A stretch of DNA of 64,000 nucleotides, taken from Tupaia tana. Its lineage: Eukaryota > Chordata > Mammalia > Scandentia > Tupaiidae. The DNA is taken from assembly GCA_026018925.1 (NCBI GenBank), contig JAKSZU010000013.1, positions 75,753,791-75,817,790 on the forward strand, given 5' to 3'. Of this stretch, positions 11,932 to 22,870 are shown one piece after another. Under the pieces are notes generated by a model, which was not told the origin of the DNA, made no database searches, and saw only the letters and a list, made by a program, of their open reading frames with translations. The number at the start of each line of letters is the position of its first letter. Position 1 is the first letter of the stretch. The position numbers were made by a program, and so were the translations under genes.

Positions 11932-12117
11932 TTTAAATTATTATTTATTTTACTTTATTTATTCATCCATTTATTTTAATTTGACCAGAGAGAGAGACGG
12001 TGTTTGTGGGGAGGAGTGAGAGACTGTGTGGGGGGTAGTGAAAAAGAAAGCCACAAGGTCTGGACTTGAACTGTGGTCGGCCATGTGGGAGTGTCCAGTA
12101 TGCCATCTGCTGGTCCT
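11932..12117 (-). mobile_element. t-SINE, type S
   Basis: Reverse short-body copy: T-rich tail, TTTTAATTTGACCAGAGAG, a G-rich variant tract, then GTCGGCCATGTGGGAGTGTCC and a head that lost the ACCACGCCACC part. Confidence 0.88.
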
Positions 12118-12367
12118 CTGTTCTCACAATATTTTATGTAGTAAATGTATATTTCTCAAAAATAACAAGGTTATCTGTTGAGACTTTATACATGTTATGA
12201 GGATGTAACTATTGGTCACTTAGTATTTTTCATCATATAAATACATACAATTACTTACATTACAGATGTGCTACTTAAAATATTTATACATTTTATTGTA
12301 TTCTAATCTCCTCTTCTACATTATAGACCTGTGAGACACTATTTAAGTACTTCTACCTTTACTTTCT

Positions 12368-13003
12368 TTTTTTTATTTTTATTATCATCATAATCTTCTT
12401 TATATTACATTGGATTACATATAACTTTACAGTGTATTACATTGCTTTTTCAAAGGGGAATGCCATGCATGTCAGTCAATACAGAGACATTAATCTCTCC
12501 GCTTCAACATTCAATATCTTTTCTATGTTTTTCCCAATCATTATTATTATTATTTTAATTATTTTTTAAAACTGTCAATCATTATTTCTCATTTTGCTTG
12601 TAAAAGGACTTTACACATCATGAAATACTTCTCAGACCAATCCAGTTGAGAATACTATACATGTCATCATCAACAGGTAATAAGCCATATCTGTTTCTCA
12701 CTAACGTCCTGCCTCTCTATTGTTCTCTTGCTATCTTTGTCTATCCTCTTCTCTTCACCTCCCCCATTCCACACTGTCCTATTCTCGTTAAGTACCTTCA
12801 CTGCTTTTACGTCCTCCAATATTTCGCTCTCTACCATAGAGTGCGGATAGTCAGTATATATTAAGTGGATACATACAATATCTTTCTTTCATAGCCTGGC
12901 TTACTTCACTCAGCAATAGATCCTCCATATCTGACCACTTTCTGTCAAATTCCAGGGTCTTGTTATTTTTTATGGCTGAGTAGTATTACATAGAGTATAT
13001 ATA
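12368..13003 (-). mobile_element. L1, 5'-truncated, with TSD
   Basis: Reverse L1 3' end: T-rich tail at 12368-12392, 3' UTR, then the last part of ORF2 (about 12880-13003, complement of GCCATAAAAAATAACAAGAC). Flanked by CTACCTTTACTTTCT (12353-12367) and CTACCTTTATTTTCT (13004-13018), one mismatch. Shares its 3' UTR type with the copy at 58.4-59.5 kb. Confidence 0.92.
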
Positions 13004-13018
13004 CTACCTTTATTTTCT

Positions 13019-13612
13019 GATGCTGGACAGACAATATATGTGTGTTATGTTTCCATAAACCCTATGAATAAATTTCTTTTAATGCCTCAGTTATATAATG
13101 TTTCATATTGTCAATATTTTTCTGAATCGAAGGCTAGAAATGTATCATCCACTTTTTTCTTTCTTTGTTGTTTAAACTCTGGCTAAAGCTGCAATTATTC
13201 CACACATGTGAGCTATAAATACTACCTTTATAAGATTTTAAGTAGTACATTTCCTTCTTGTATTGAGATAACGTTTCTTTCTTTCATAGGCCTTGATCAT
13301 TTAAAAAATATATGATGAGACTGAATGCATAGGCACCTTAAAGTGACTTACTCCATCTGACCAACAGGTCTCCAAATGAGCTATGTTTATATTACTCTTT
13401 AAATGATACCTACTGCTAAAGTATAACCAGTAAGATCTACCACACCTTTGTTTTCCTACAAATTATTAGAATCTAATAGCAATTATCTTTAGATTGGCCT
13501 TTTAAAGAATGGAGGCCTATTTTCTTGTAATTTTTCTTATAAACAGTATATTAAAATCTAGGTTTATGCAATAATAAATTATGTGATGACCTTTCTATTA
13601 TGGAATGATTAT
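13019..13612. other. Unassigned AT-rich DNA
   Basis: Nothing recognised. Confidence 0.5.
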
Positions 13613-13628
13613 TTTGTTTTAACAAATT

Positions 13629-13878
13629 TCTATTTATTTCTTTACTTATTTATTTGAAGTTTTTGCTATAGGGTGTGTTCACTTACCAGAGAGAGTGAGA
13701 GAGAATGTGAGAAATCACCTCCCTCAGGCGAGATGGCATGCCTCCATTCTCTCTCAGAATTTTGGGCACACATGCACATGCATGTCACTTGATTTTCAAG
13801 CGTTAAGGCCTGGGACTCAAACTGCAGTCAGCCATGTGGGAGTCCAATGCCTTAACCACCACGTCGTCTGCTGGCCCG
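13629..13878 (-). mobile_element. t-SINE, type L
   Basis: Reverse copy with TTTGCTATAGGGTGTGTTC at the tail end and CCTTAACCACCACGTCGTC at the head. Similar AT-rich flanks (TTTTAACAAATTT near 13617, TCTTAACAATTTT near 13881) look like a TSD. Confidence 0.9.
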
Positions 13879-14144
13879 TGTCTTAACAATTTTCAAACAT
13901 AATTTCTTTAAATATCAAGCTGATATGTATTTAAAATGTGATTTAATTTTCTATATTTATAAATAGAAGACTAAGAACATGTTCAGTGCATAAACATATA
14001 TACAGCAAGTCTACCATTTTTTTCCTGAAAATTAAACCCTTCATTTTCCCTATGTACACCTTTTATGTAGGCTCTAATGTACTTAATGATTTATCATACA
14101 AAATGAAGTTAGAGCTTCTTTAATTCTTATTCAAAGTCATACTA

Positions 14145-14214
14145 TTGGGTTGTTAGAAAAGTGATGACATATTTTTCTATGCAAAAATGCATCATGAATT
14201 TTTTGACAACCCAA
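14145..14214. mobile_element. Mariner-type MITE (70 bp)
   Basis: Terminal inverted repeats TTGGGTTGTTAGAAAAGTGA and the complement of TTTTTTGACAACCCAA, bounded by TA dinucleotides at 14143-14144 and 14215-14216, as expected for Tc1/mariner insertions. Almost fully palindromic and non-coding. A relative lies at 27638-27717. Confidence 0.88.
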
Positions 14215-14299
14215 TATTTGGTCATGTAAGTTTAGTTGTAAATACCTGTATCTGTGGAACTGTGAATCAATGAAAAGACAAACATTAAAAAATTATTTT

Positions 14300-14555
14300 T
14301 ACCAGCCTTGGATGTGCAGTGGTAACCACACCCCACGATGTTGAAAGCTTAAGGGAAGGTCTCAGGTTTATATCCTAAGGTCTCCTTGTGTGAGCAGGTA
14401 TATGTGCACAAATGCATGTGATTCTGGCCAGCTGTGGCGGGGGAGGAGATTACGGTATGAAGGTCCCGTTTGGGGGGGGGGCGGGGGCTACTTCTCACCT
14501 TTCTCTCTGTTTCCCTCTTTCATGGAAGAAATAAATAAATAAATGTCTCAAAAAA
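14300..14555 (+). mobile_element. t-SINE, type C
   Basis: Head with GTGCAGTGGTAACCAC, GGGAAGGTCTCAGG, GATTCTGGCCAGCTG, a G-run (14471-14487), then TCTCTCTG and AAATAAATAAATAAATG tail. Moderately diverged. Confidence 0.87.
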
Positions 14556-15053
14556 TGTACTTCATCTTTTTAAAAACATTTTTGTGTTTTTGTGCTGAGG
14601 GTTAAAATATACCAAGAATAAAGGTAGCAAAGGTTTGGAATATTCAGTTGATCTCCAAGGATATTGCGAAATCCTAGTTCTCCAGCATTTAATGTTCTAC
14701 TTCTCAATGCAAGTGCAGTAAATAAGTATGTATGCACTATCCATTATTATACCCATAGAGTCCTGCTTGATAACATCAATTCAAATATGTTTTATGCTTT
14801 TGAAAAGTAAATTAAAGAGAGAATGAATGCTTTTTTTTTCTACGTATTTTTCTAGAATCATGGACTAATTTTTAAAGGAACATATGCAAAGTGAGGCTAA
14901 TAAAACAATTATCTTCTCGAATTGTTAAAAAAATGGTGCAGTTATATCATGACTAATTCCACAATGAAATGAATAAATACCAAAGCTATGTTTTTGAGTC
15001 AGACTTTCCTACTTTCTGGGCTTTGTTCTTCTCCTCTATAAAAAGGAGCGTGT
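14556..15053. other. Unassigned AT-rich DNA
   Basis: Nothing recognised. Confidence 0.5.
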
Positions 15054-15272
15054 GGGGGCAGCCAGTAGAACAATGGTAACAAATGCTCTTCTGTGGTAGG
15101 CCTACTCACATGTGAAGGTCCTTGGCTCCTGTGCTGGGCTTGCGGGGCCTGTGATGTGGGCTGGCTGATAGTAGGGGAGGATCACGGCGTGAAGACCCCA
15201 CTGAAGGTGTCTCTCTGTCTCTATCTGTCTCTAACTCTCATCAAATAAATAAGCATAAAAAAATTTAAAAAG
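15054..15272 (+). mobile_element. t-SINE, type C, with probable TSD
   Basis: Head GGGGGCAGCCAGTAGAACAATGG, GTGAAGGTCCTTGGCTCC, GGAGGATCACGGCGTGAAG, CT tract and CAAATAAATAAGC tail. TAAAAAGGAG occurs on both sides (about 15041 and 15268). Confidence 0.88.
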
Positions 15273-16546
15273 GAGATAGTATTCATTGTTTAGAAGACCA
15301 GATGAGTTAATGAGGGAGTGACAGGCACATAGTAAGTACTCAATAAAAAGTTGATGTTTTTATCTCAATAGATACTGTACATTTTCTACTTTTACAAAGA
15401 AAAAGAAAAAGAAAAAGAAAATGCAAGAAATTTGTTGAAACTTTCACATCTCCTTTGTGACCCAGGTAATATTTTCAACAAAATCTGAACCACAGAGTTT
15501 ACTTTGTGCACATTTGAAGGGCAGATACATCCCTATTAACCAAATGAAAAGCAAGAAGAGTTGTAAAAAGAAAGAGAAGTCAAGCCCCCTGAAAAACTCA
15601 CAAACTGGGTAATCCGTTTCTGACTAATCAGTGAGGCTAGGAGTTGTGCTTGCATAAAAACTTTCGGTTCAGTGGATTTGGTGTGGCAGCAAAGAAAAAC
15701 AACTTTTTTGTAAGAGGCTCATGTCAGAGTTATTTGTAGGATTATATTTAAAATATGCCATTTGAATTGTGGCAGCATTTTGCTGTTAGAAATTGGTACA
15801 AGAAAAATAAATACAGTTTTCTAAGAATATCTTTGAAGGTAATATAATAAGGATTTAAACGTCTTTGCTGTAAACTACAAATACCTATAGCTATTTCATT
15901 TAGCAGAAAATAAATGTGTGTGCGCATGTGTGTGTGTGTGTATGTGTGTGTTTGAATAATCATTCAGTTCTTTCTCACAGTTTAAATGCACTATCTGCCA
16001 GGTAGCATTTAAGGCAGTACAGAGACACATCCTAAATGCTCTGATCTGTTCTTCTGTTTACCTTGCCAATTTCCCAATAGAGCAGCCTATTTAGCATTTC
16101 CTCTACCTTCTTTGTTAGGAGATTAACATATAGCAAAAGAAAGAAGCTGTTTTTAGATTTGAGGTTCTGTTCTGTTTTGAAAGGGTAATTGTTAGCCTTG
16201 TGGTATTTTTGTCCCACTTTGTTTTGTTTGTTTAACACTAAATAGGGATAAAAGGTTTCAAAAGAGTTACCTTAATAAGAATTCTTGTTAAAAAGTATTT
16301 TGTGCTCTCACAACTAAAATGAATAAATTTTACTTTCCTCTGTACTTATAGAAATAGTCCAAAATGTACTATAAATAAAATAAACATTTTCATGATGAGC
16401 ATATCTGGAGTCTCCATAAAACTTTTTATGCTTAACATAAAACTTTTGATTTTATTTATTTCATAAAAATACATATACACTACATTTATAATTTATATGT
16501 ATATTTGAACTATGAAATACTGTACAGTAAAATGATGATTTACAAG
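15273..16546. other. Unassigned AT-rich DNA with small simple repeats
   Basis: A GAAAAA repeat lies at about 15397-15421 and a TG-rich patch at about 15915-15950. No gene or transposon recognised. Confidence 0.5.
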
Positions 16547-16675
16547 ATCAGCTGGTGGCATGGCAGTTAAGGTTCTGGACTCCCTCATAGCAGACTATAG
16601 TTTGTCTCCCATACATAGTGGCTTGAAAATCACACTGGGCATGTGTGCTTCTGTGCCCAAAATCCTTGGAGGATT
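16547..16675 (+). mobile_element. t-SINE head, truncated at an L1 junction
   Basis: Head and first body half of a type L SINE (CAGCTGGTGGCATGGCAGTT to CCCAAAATCCTTGGAGGA), then the sequence runs directly into inverted L1 ORF2. The missing SINE half is not found beyond the L1. Confidence 0.85.
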
Positions 16676-17716
16676 TTTGAGGAATCTCTGAATTGTTCTC
16701 CACAGTGGCTGGACCAATTTACGTCCCCACCAGCAGTGTAAAAGAGTTCTCCTTTCACCACACCCCCGCCAACAGTTATCATTTTTTTTTTTTTTAATCT
16801 TACACGTTCTGACTGGGGTTAGGTGGTATCTCATTGTTGTTTTGATCTGCATTTCCCTTATGATGAGGGATGCTGAGCATTTTTTCATATGCCTTTTGGC
16901 TATTCGTATGTCATCTTTAGAAAGTTTCTTTTTCAACTCCTTCTCCCTTCTTTTAATAGGATTGATCATCTTTTTTTCCAAACAGCTGCTTGAGTTCCTT
17001 GTGTATTCTGGTTATCAGTCCCTTATCTGATGCATAATTTACAAAAATATTTTCCCATTCTGAGGGCTGTCGATTCACACTAATTAATGTGTCTTTTGCC
17101 ATGCAGAAACTTCTTAGTCTGATGTAATCCCACTTGTCTATTTTAGGGATCATAGACTGTGCGTTGGGAGTCTTATTTAAGAAGTCTTTCCCTATCCCAA
17201 TGTCTCCCAGAGTTTCCCCAGTGTTTTCCAGGAGCAGCTCCATAGTTTGAGGTCTTAGGTTTAGATCCTTGATCCACCTTGACTTGATATTTGTCAAAGG
17301 TGAGAGGTAGGTGTTCAGATTCATCTTTCTGCGGGTGGAAATCCAGTTTTTCCAGCACCATTTGTTGAAGAGGTTTTCCTTTTCCCACTGGATTGACTGG
17401 TACCCTTTGTCAAAGATCAGTTGACTGTTTGGGAATTTATTTCTGGGAACTCTATTCTGTTCCATTGGTCCACGTGTCTGTTTCTGTGCCAGTTCCATGC
17501 TGTTTTGATAACCAAAGCTTTGTAGTATATTTTGGGGTCAGGGAGTGAGATGCCACCCACTCCACACTTCTTGTGTAGAATTGTTTTGGCAATACGGGGT
17601 ATTTTATGATTCCAGACGAATTTTATGATTGTCTTTTCTCGATCTGTGAAGAATGTGTCTGGTACTTTGATTGGCATTGCATTAAATATGCAGATTAATT
17701 TGGGTAGAATTGCCAT
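16676..17716 (-). pseudogene. L1 ORF2 remnant
   Basis: Minus-strand ORF2 sequence in at least three frames: 17716 to about 17450 ([20 protein letters not shown], ending near DQWNRIE), about 17455 to 16960 (IFDKGYQSIQWEKENLFNKW onward) and about 16980 to 16676 (CWRGCGERRTLLHCWWG). The joins are frameshifts near 17450 and 16965. The normal product is the endonuclease-reverse transcriptase of L1. This piece lacks the catalytic domains and cannot be functional. Confidence 0.9.
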
Positions 17717-18370
17717 TTTGATTATATTAATTCTTCTAATCCAGGAACATGGGATGTCCTTCCACTTTTTTGTGTCATTTTCAATTTCATTTTTTAGCTT
17801 CTCATAGTTTTCCTATGGAGGTCTTTAACTTCCTTGGTTAGATTTATTCCTAAATATCTTATACTTTTTGGTGGCTATGGTAAATGGGATAACTTTTTTC
17901 AGTTCTATCTCTGTCTGCCTGTTATTTATATATAGAAATGCTATCGATTTCTATATATTGATTTTATATCCTGCAACTTTACTGTAATCGTGTATTACTT
18001 CCAGTAATTTTTCCAATCTCACTCCTCAATATCTAGCCAAAGGACAGAAGAATTCTTCATTGGAATAGTGCTTGCACATCGATGTTTATTGAGGCACTAT
18101 TTACAATTGCTAAGACATGGAACCAACCGAAATGCCCCCTGTATGGATAAATGGATTGAAAAACTGTGGCACATATACTCTATGGAATACCATTCAGCCA
18201 TAAAAACCAACAAAACCCTGGCTTTTGACAGAAAGTGGAAGAATATGAAGATTTACTGCTGAGTGAGGCAAGCCAGGATATGAAGGAGAGACATTGTATG
18301 TCCCCACTTAATATATACCGAGTGTCTGCACTCTATGATTGAAACTGATTGACAAAATGTTGTGTAAACA

Positions 18371-18641
18371 AGGGAACCAGCAGTTAGCGTAATGGCTATG
18401 TCGCTGGACTCCCATGTAGTCGACCGCGGTTCAGGTCTCGGACCCGGTGGCTTAAAACTCACGCCGGGCACGTGTGCGTGCATGCCCAAGATCCCGAGAG
18501 GAGAATGGAGGAGAAGGGATTGCAGCGTGGCCATCCCCCCTGGGGGGTGATTTCTCGTTTTCCGTCTCTCTGTCTCTCTCTGTCTATCTGGAAAGCGCAC
18601 GTGCTCTATAGCGAAAAACCTATCAAAAAAAAAAAAAAAAA
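18371..18641 (+). mobile_element. t-SINE, type L, young, inside L1, with TSD
   Basis: Near-consensus copy: AGGGAACCAGCAG, A-box TTAGCGTAATGG (18384-18395), CpG-rich body, GTGCTCTATAGC and an A-tail. The 12-bp repeat GTTGTGTAAACA (18359-18370 and about 18642-18653) is L1 3' UTR sequence, so the SINE is younger than the L1. Confidence 0.95.
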
Positions 18642-18782
18642 GTTGTGTAAACACAAGAGATGGGTGTGAATGCCAGATGAGGTGTGTGTGGAGGAGTGGG
18701 GCCTCAGGAAGGACATTTGGAGAAGGGATATGGAGATAGAGCATTGATGGGATGGGGATGTGTGGTGTTATCAGTTGAAGAT

Positions 18783-19044
18783 ATTTTTTTTTTTTTTTTT
18801 TTGGAGAGGTTTGTGCTATAGGGCACTTGCACTCGCCACAGAGAGAGACAGAGAAACAGAGAGAAATCACTCCCCAGGGGGGATGGACATGCTGCAATCC
18901 CTTCTCCTCCATGCTCCTATCGAGATCTGGGGCACACACGCACATGCACCCAGCGTGAGTTTTAAGCCATCGGGTCCGGAACGCGAACCGCGTTCAACTA
19001 CATGGGAGACCAGCGACATAGCCATTACGCTAACTGCTGGTCCC
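18783..19044 (-). mobile_element. t-SINE, type L
   Basis: Reverse copy: a 17-base T-run, GTGCTATAGGGCACTTGC, GAGACAGA tract, head CTAACTGCTGGTCCC. It lies about 140 bp from the plus-strand copy at 18371, forming an inverted pair. No clear TSD; the L1 3' UTR ends at its left edge. Confidence 0.93.
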
Positions 19045-19779
19045 ATCCCCTACAACATTTTTTATTTTATTTTATTTTTTTTCATTTTTTGTTAAAGCTA
19101 AATATGTGTCAATGACATCACACTTCTTTTCAGGATAAAACGTGGCATAAATTAAAACATAATACAAATAAAACTTGAAATTAACTTTTTGTCTTCATAT
19201 GTACTCAAATACATAACCTTAATTTACAATTTGTCTTCAGTTCTGTTTGCTGTGTTAATGGACATAATTTCCAATTTTTTTTGCATAGTCATGAAAACAT
19301 AATTTTTTAATGTTTTTTCTTTTGATTGTGTATTTTTAGATTATATCCTAAATCAATTCCAAAGAAATAATGTATGTCTTTTTTATGTATTAGATTTCAG
19401 TGGTTTCACTTTCATATAGTTCTTTCTTTTTAATTAATTCAGTTAAAATGTTTATTGGCTCAGTAATAGTTACAGTAGACTCTTCGTTTAATATTACTTT
19501 CATAAGATTACAAGAAGGTAACAGTGGGCGGCTGATTAGTTGGGAAGGCTTTTTCAGTGAAAGTCATTAATTAAAGGTTAATTAGATAATTAAAGAAACA
19601 ATGCATATAAAATTGTTTTGCAAATATTAGAGCACTCTTTATGTGTTAGGTACCATTGTTATTGATACAACTAAATTCTTTATCTTTTTCATATCCCTAA
19701 CAATTAATGTCTTGACTCATAAACAGTAATTCTCTCTCCACAATCTAATCAAATTAAAAAGCTATGAAAGATTTCATGC
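19045..19779. other. Unassigned AT-rich DNA
   Basis: Nothing recognised. Confidence 0.5.
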
Positions 19780-20045
19780 CTCAACTATTGTGAGTAATGC
19801 TGTAGTAAACCTGATAAACATAGGTTACATGCTAATTTCAATTTCTCTAGTTATATAAATACATATATATATATATATATATACCCAGTAGTGGAATTGC
19901 TGATTACATGATAGTTTTATTTTTGAGGAACATCATGGATATGCTAATTATATTAATTTTATCATTACTGACTGCATACACGTATGAAAGCATTACAATG
20001 TACCCATAAATTTGCACAATTACTATGTGTCAGTTAAATACAAGT
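19780..20045 (+). mobile_element. Old L1 (L1MA-like) 3' end, 5' inverted
   Basis: 19780-19932 is reverse L1 ORF2-end sequence (TACCCAGTAGTGGAATTGCTG). 19933-20045 is forward 3'-terminal L1 sequence (GGATATGCTAATTATATTAA and AATGTACCCATAAATTTGC). The head-to-head join near 19932 again suggests twin priming, in an older element. A (TA)n run lies at 19863-19883. Confidence 0.75.
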
Positions 20046-20049
20046 GAAA

Positions 20050-20303
20050 CTTGGGACTGGCTCCATAGCACAGAGGTCAAGCAATGTACATGGGGAGACA
20101 GATCCCACATGGCCAACTGCAGTTCTGGCCCTCATGGCTTTAAAACTATGCCATACATGCATATGTATGTGCCTAAAATCTGGATGGGTTGGAGAAATGG
20201 AGGAAAAGAGATGGCACATGACTATACCCCATGCGGGGTAACTTTTTCTCTTTGTCTCTCTCTCTGGCAAATGCACATGTTCTCTGGCAACAACACATAA
20301 AGA
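20050..20303 (+). mobile_element. t-SINE, type L (older variant)
   Basis: Head GGGACTGGCTCCATAGCACAG differs from the CCAGCAG consensus. The B-box region is GCAGTTCTGGCC. The body and TCTCTCTGGCAAATGCACATG end fit type L. Follows directly on the old L1. Confidence 0.82.
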
Positions 20304-20402
20304 AATAAAACTCCATTAAAATCAAATTCAAGTTTATATATGTACACACACAAACAGACACAACACATATCAATATATGAAAAACTATAGAAGTGTAATC
20401 TA

Positions 20403-20672
20403 GGGGCCAGTGCAAGGCATGGTGGTTTAGGTGCTGGACTCCTACATGACTGACCATGGTTGGAGACCTGGATTTAGAAACTTGAAAATCATGCAGGGCA
20501 CATGTGTGTGCATGCTCAAAATCCCAGGAGGAGAATGGAAGAGAAAAGGTTGTGGCATAGCCATCCCCCCAGGGGATGATTTCTTACTTTCCCTTTTACT
20601 GTCTCTGGCAAGTGCACATGCCATATGGCAAAAACCTAAAAAAAAGAAAAAGAAAAAAAAGAAAAGAAAAAA
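20403..20672 (+). mobile_element. t-SINE, type L
   Basis: Head GGGGCCAGTGCAAGGCATGG, body GGAGGAGAATGGAAGAGAAA, CATGCCATATGGC and an AAAGAAAAAG tail. Confidence 0.9.
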
Positions 20673-20819
20673 TTATAATGTAAAGGAGTATCCAATATCT
20701 GTAGTAGGGTTTTATTTTTCTTCCCTTGTGTAATAAACACTTGTACATGCAGTCCACATTAATGATTTTGCTTTATTTAATAGTTTCGTCTGCCTGTTGT
20801 TTTGCTTTTCTACGTGTAA

Positions 20820-21086
20820 CACTTTTTTTTAGGTGTTGGAGTGCATTAGGGTGCATGCACTCACCAGAGAGAGAGAGAAACAAAAGACAGTGGGAGGAAA
20901 AGTGAGAAATTACTTCCCATGGGGGATAATCATGCTGTAATCCCTTCTCCTTTACTCTCCTTCTGGGAACTTGGGCACGCCTGCACATGCACCTGGTGTG
21001 AGTTTCAAGTTACTGGGTCCAGGACTCGAACCACGGCTGGCCATCTGGGAGTCCAGTGACATAACTACTAAGCCATCTGCTGACCT
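20820..21086 (-). mobile_element. t-SINE, type L
   Basis: Reverse copy from TTTTTTTTAGGTGTTGGAG via GCATGCACTCACCAGAGAG to CTAAGCCATCTGCTGACC. Moderately diverged. Confidence 0.9.
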
Positions 21087-21102
21087 CAATACTTTTTTCA
21101 TT

Positions 21103-21366
21103 AAGCTTATTCATTTATATCTTTCACGAGAGAGAGAGAAGCAGAGAGACAGAGAAAGGCAGAGAAGGAGAGAGAGAAAAAGAGAAAGGCACACTCCAGG
21201 GGTTTTCATACAGTGATCCTCCCCCAAGCCCCACAGCCCGCCAGGATCATGGGCACACCAGTAGGCACCTCCACAAGTTCAGGTAGATTTGATTAGAAAT
21301 TGGGCACTTTCCCGAGTAACCTTCAGCATTATGCAGAATGCTCCTACTGCACTACCATGGCTAAGC
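21103..21366 (-). mobile_element. t-SINE, type C
   Basis: Reverse type C: AAGCTTATTCATTTATATC tail, a GAGAGA tract, CAGTGATCCTCCCCCAAGCC, CAGGATCATGGGCACACC and a head around 21320-21366 ending CTACCATGGCTAAG. Confidence 0.85.
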
Positions 21367-22592
21367 AATCTACAGGTGACTCTTTAAAAAAAAAAAAGGG
21401 GGAAGGGGGAAAGAATCAATAAAGCTTTCAAAATTTTTATCTCTTGATATCTTACCCTGCAGTTATTTATCACCTCTTCTCTTGATAGGCAAAGTACAGT
21501 TACTAGTGGATATAGGCTGCAACTAATTAAAAATAAAAAGGCTGCAATTAATTAAAAATAAAAAGACATTAAATAACCCAAACTCAAAATGTTTTTTTAT
21601 CTTATTTTATTATTTTTATTGATGAAATGTTTTCAATAATGATGATAATATTTTTAAATAAACAGTATTATAGTAAAGTTACATTTAGTAGATTTTATAA
21701 TCTTTGAAGAATTTATATTTATATTTATATTTATATTTATATATATTCAATGAATGATTTCAAGTTTTTGTTGATATTAATGTAAGAGAGTTAAAGTAAA
21801 TCTTTTGCAATTCTATTAAGTGCTACATGTAAAACTAAATCAATCTTTAGACAAAAGTCCAATTTGTATTCATATAATCCTGACATAATGAAGAGGCAGT
21901 AAATATATATTTTTAAATTACTTTTTTTAACTCCAAGGCAAATGGAACTTATAGGGCTATATGTCCTGCGTTGGAACTCAGCAACTACGGTACACAACTT
22001 CTTTGTCAAAATTAATTGTGAGAAGATACTGTTGGCCATTTTTATGTTTTTCTTCTCTTTTCTAGGGCTTTCCCTCCCCAAGGAACATAAGGGTCTAGTG
22101 AATGAACAAGGTCACCATAACTGAAAAAAGCCTCCCTCTTTAATAAAACAAAAATGCAAGGTAGAACCCCGCCCCTTTAAGGTTTCAGTGTGCATTATCT
22201 TTACAATTATCACTAGCGAAGCAATTGCCTCCCCGTGAAATGAGGAGCACTTGCAACTTGAATGGTACATTACCAAACTCTACCTCGACTAGGTAGGCAG
22301 ATATGATAAATGGTGTGCAGAAAGTTTTTCTCCTAACTCAGCAACTCAAGATAATTTGGATTTGCTAAACTTAGTATTATAATATAGCAATGCATTATAC
22401 ACAATGATATTAATTATTTAAAGCTATACATATTACAATGTCTGCCTCATGCTTTTCGAACTAATATTCTTATTTCAGGACTTGAGCCTTTAATAAATAG
22501 GAAATACTCAACACTTAATTTTCAAGTAAATTACTTAGATAAACTTTGGAACTTTTGGAAAAATCCTACTGTTACTTCTTAAAATGCCAGTC
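21367..22592. other. Unassigned AT-rich DNA
   Basis: Contains a 25-base near-repeat (CTGCAATTAATTAAAAATAA motif twice at about 21510-21560) and a TATATT repeat at about 21715-21745. No gene recognised. Confidence 0.5.
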
Positions 22593-22870
22593 TGGGCCAG
22601 TTCATGGCATGGTGGTTACAAGTGACTGGATCCACCAGTCAATAGCCCTGTAACAGTCCTAGACCCAGCAGTGTGAGAAACATGCAGGGATTATGTGCCC
22701 AAAATCACAAAAGGAGATAGAAATGGAAGAGAACAGATTGCAGAGTGAGCACATTCTGTGTGTGTGTGTGTGCGTGTGTGTGTGTCGGGGTGGGGGGGGT
22801 GGTTTGCTCTCCCGCTCACTCTCTCCAGCCAGAGCATGTGCCCTCTAGGGGGGAAAAGAAAAAAAAAAGG
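22593..22870 (+). mobile_element. t-SINE, type L, with internal TG repeat
   Basis: Head GGGCCAGTTCATGGCATGG, diverged body, a (TG)n run at 22758-22785 in place of part of the CT tract, a G-run, and CATGTGCCCTCTAGG. Confidence 0.85.

Larger units (their letters stand above)
16676..18782 (+). mobile_element. L1, twin-primed, with nested SINE
   Basis: Two L1 segments in opposite directions. 16676 to about 18020 is ORF2 (minus sense), covering the region after the reverse transcriptase core to near the C-terminus. About 18030-18358 plus 18654-18782 is the ORF2 end and 3' UTR in plus sense. The breakpoint at 18015-18033 joins sequences adjacent in an intact L1, which indicates 5' inversion by twin priming. 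A type L SINE interrupts the 3' UTR. The 3' end is cut short compared with the 9.6-kb copy. Confidence 0.92.

Noticed and set aside
16679..18020. A functional reverse transcriptase gene
   Set aside because: The piece lacks the endonuclease and catalytic reverse-transcriptase motifs, has frameshifts near 17450 and 16965, and is inverted relative to its own 3' end.
18253..18945. 230-codon minus-strand open frame, the longest in the window
   Set aside because: It spans two oppositely oriented SINEs and L1 3' UTR between them. The peptide is SINE- and homopolymer-derived.
22758..22785. Z-DNA-type TG run as a regulatory site
   Set aside because: Simple expansion inside a SINE; nothing nearby supports a regulatory role.
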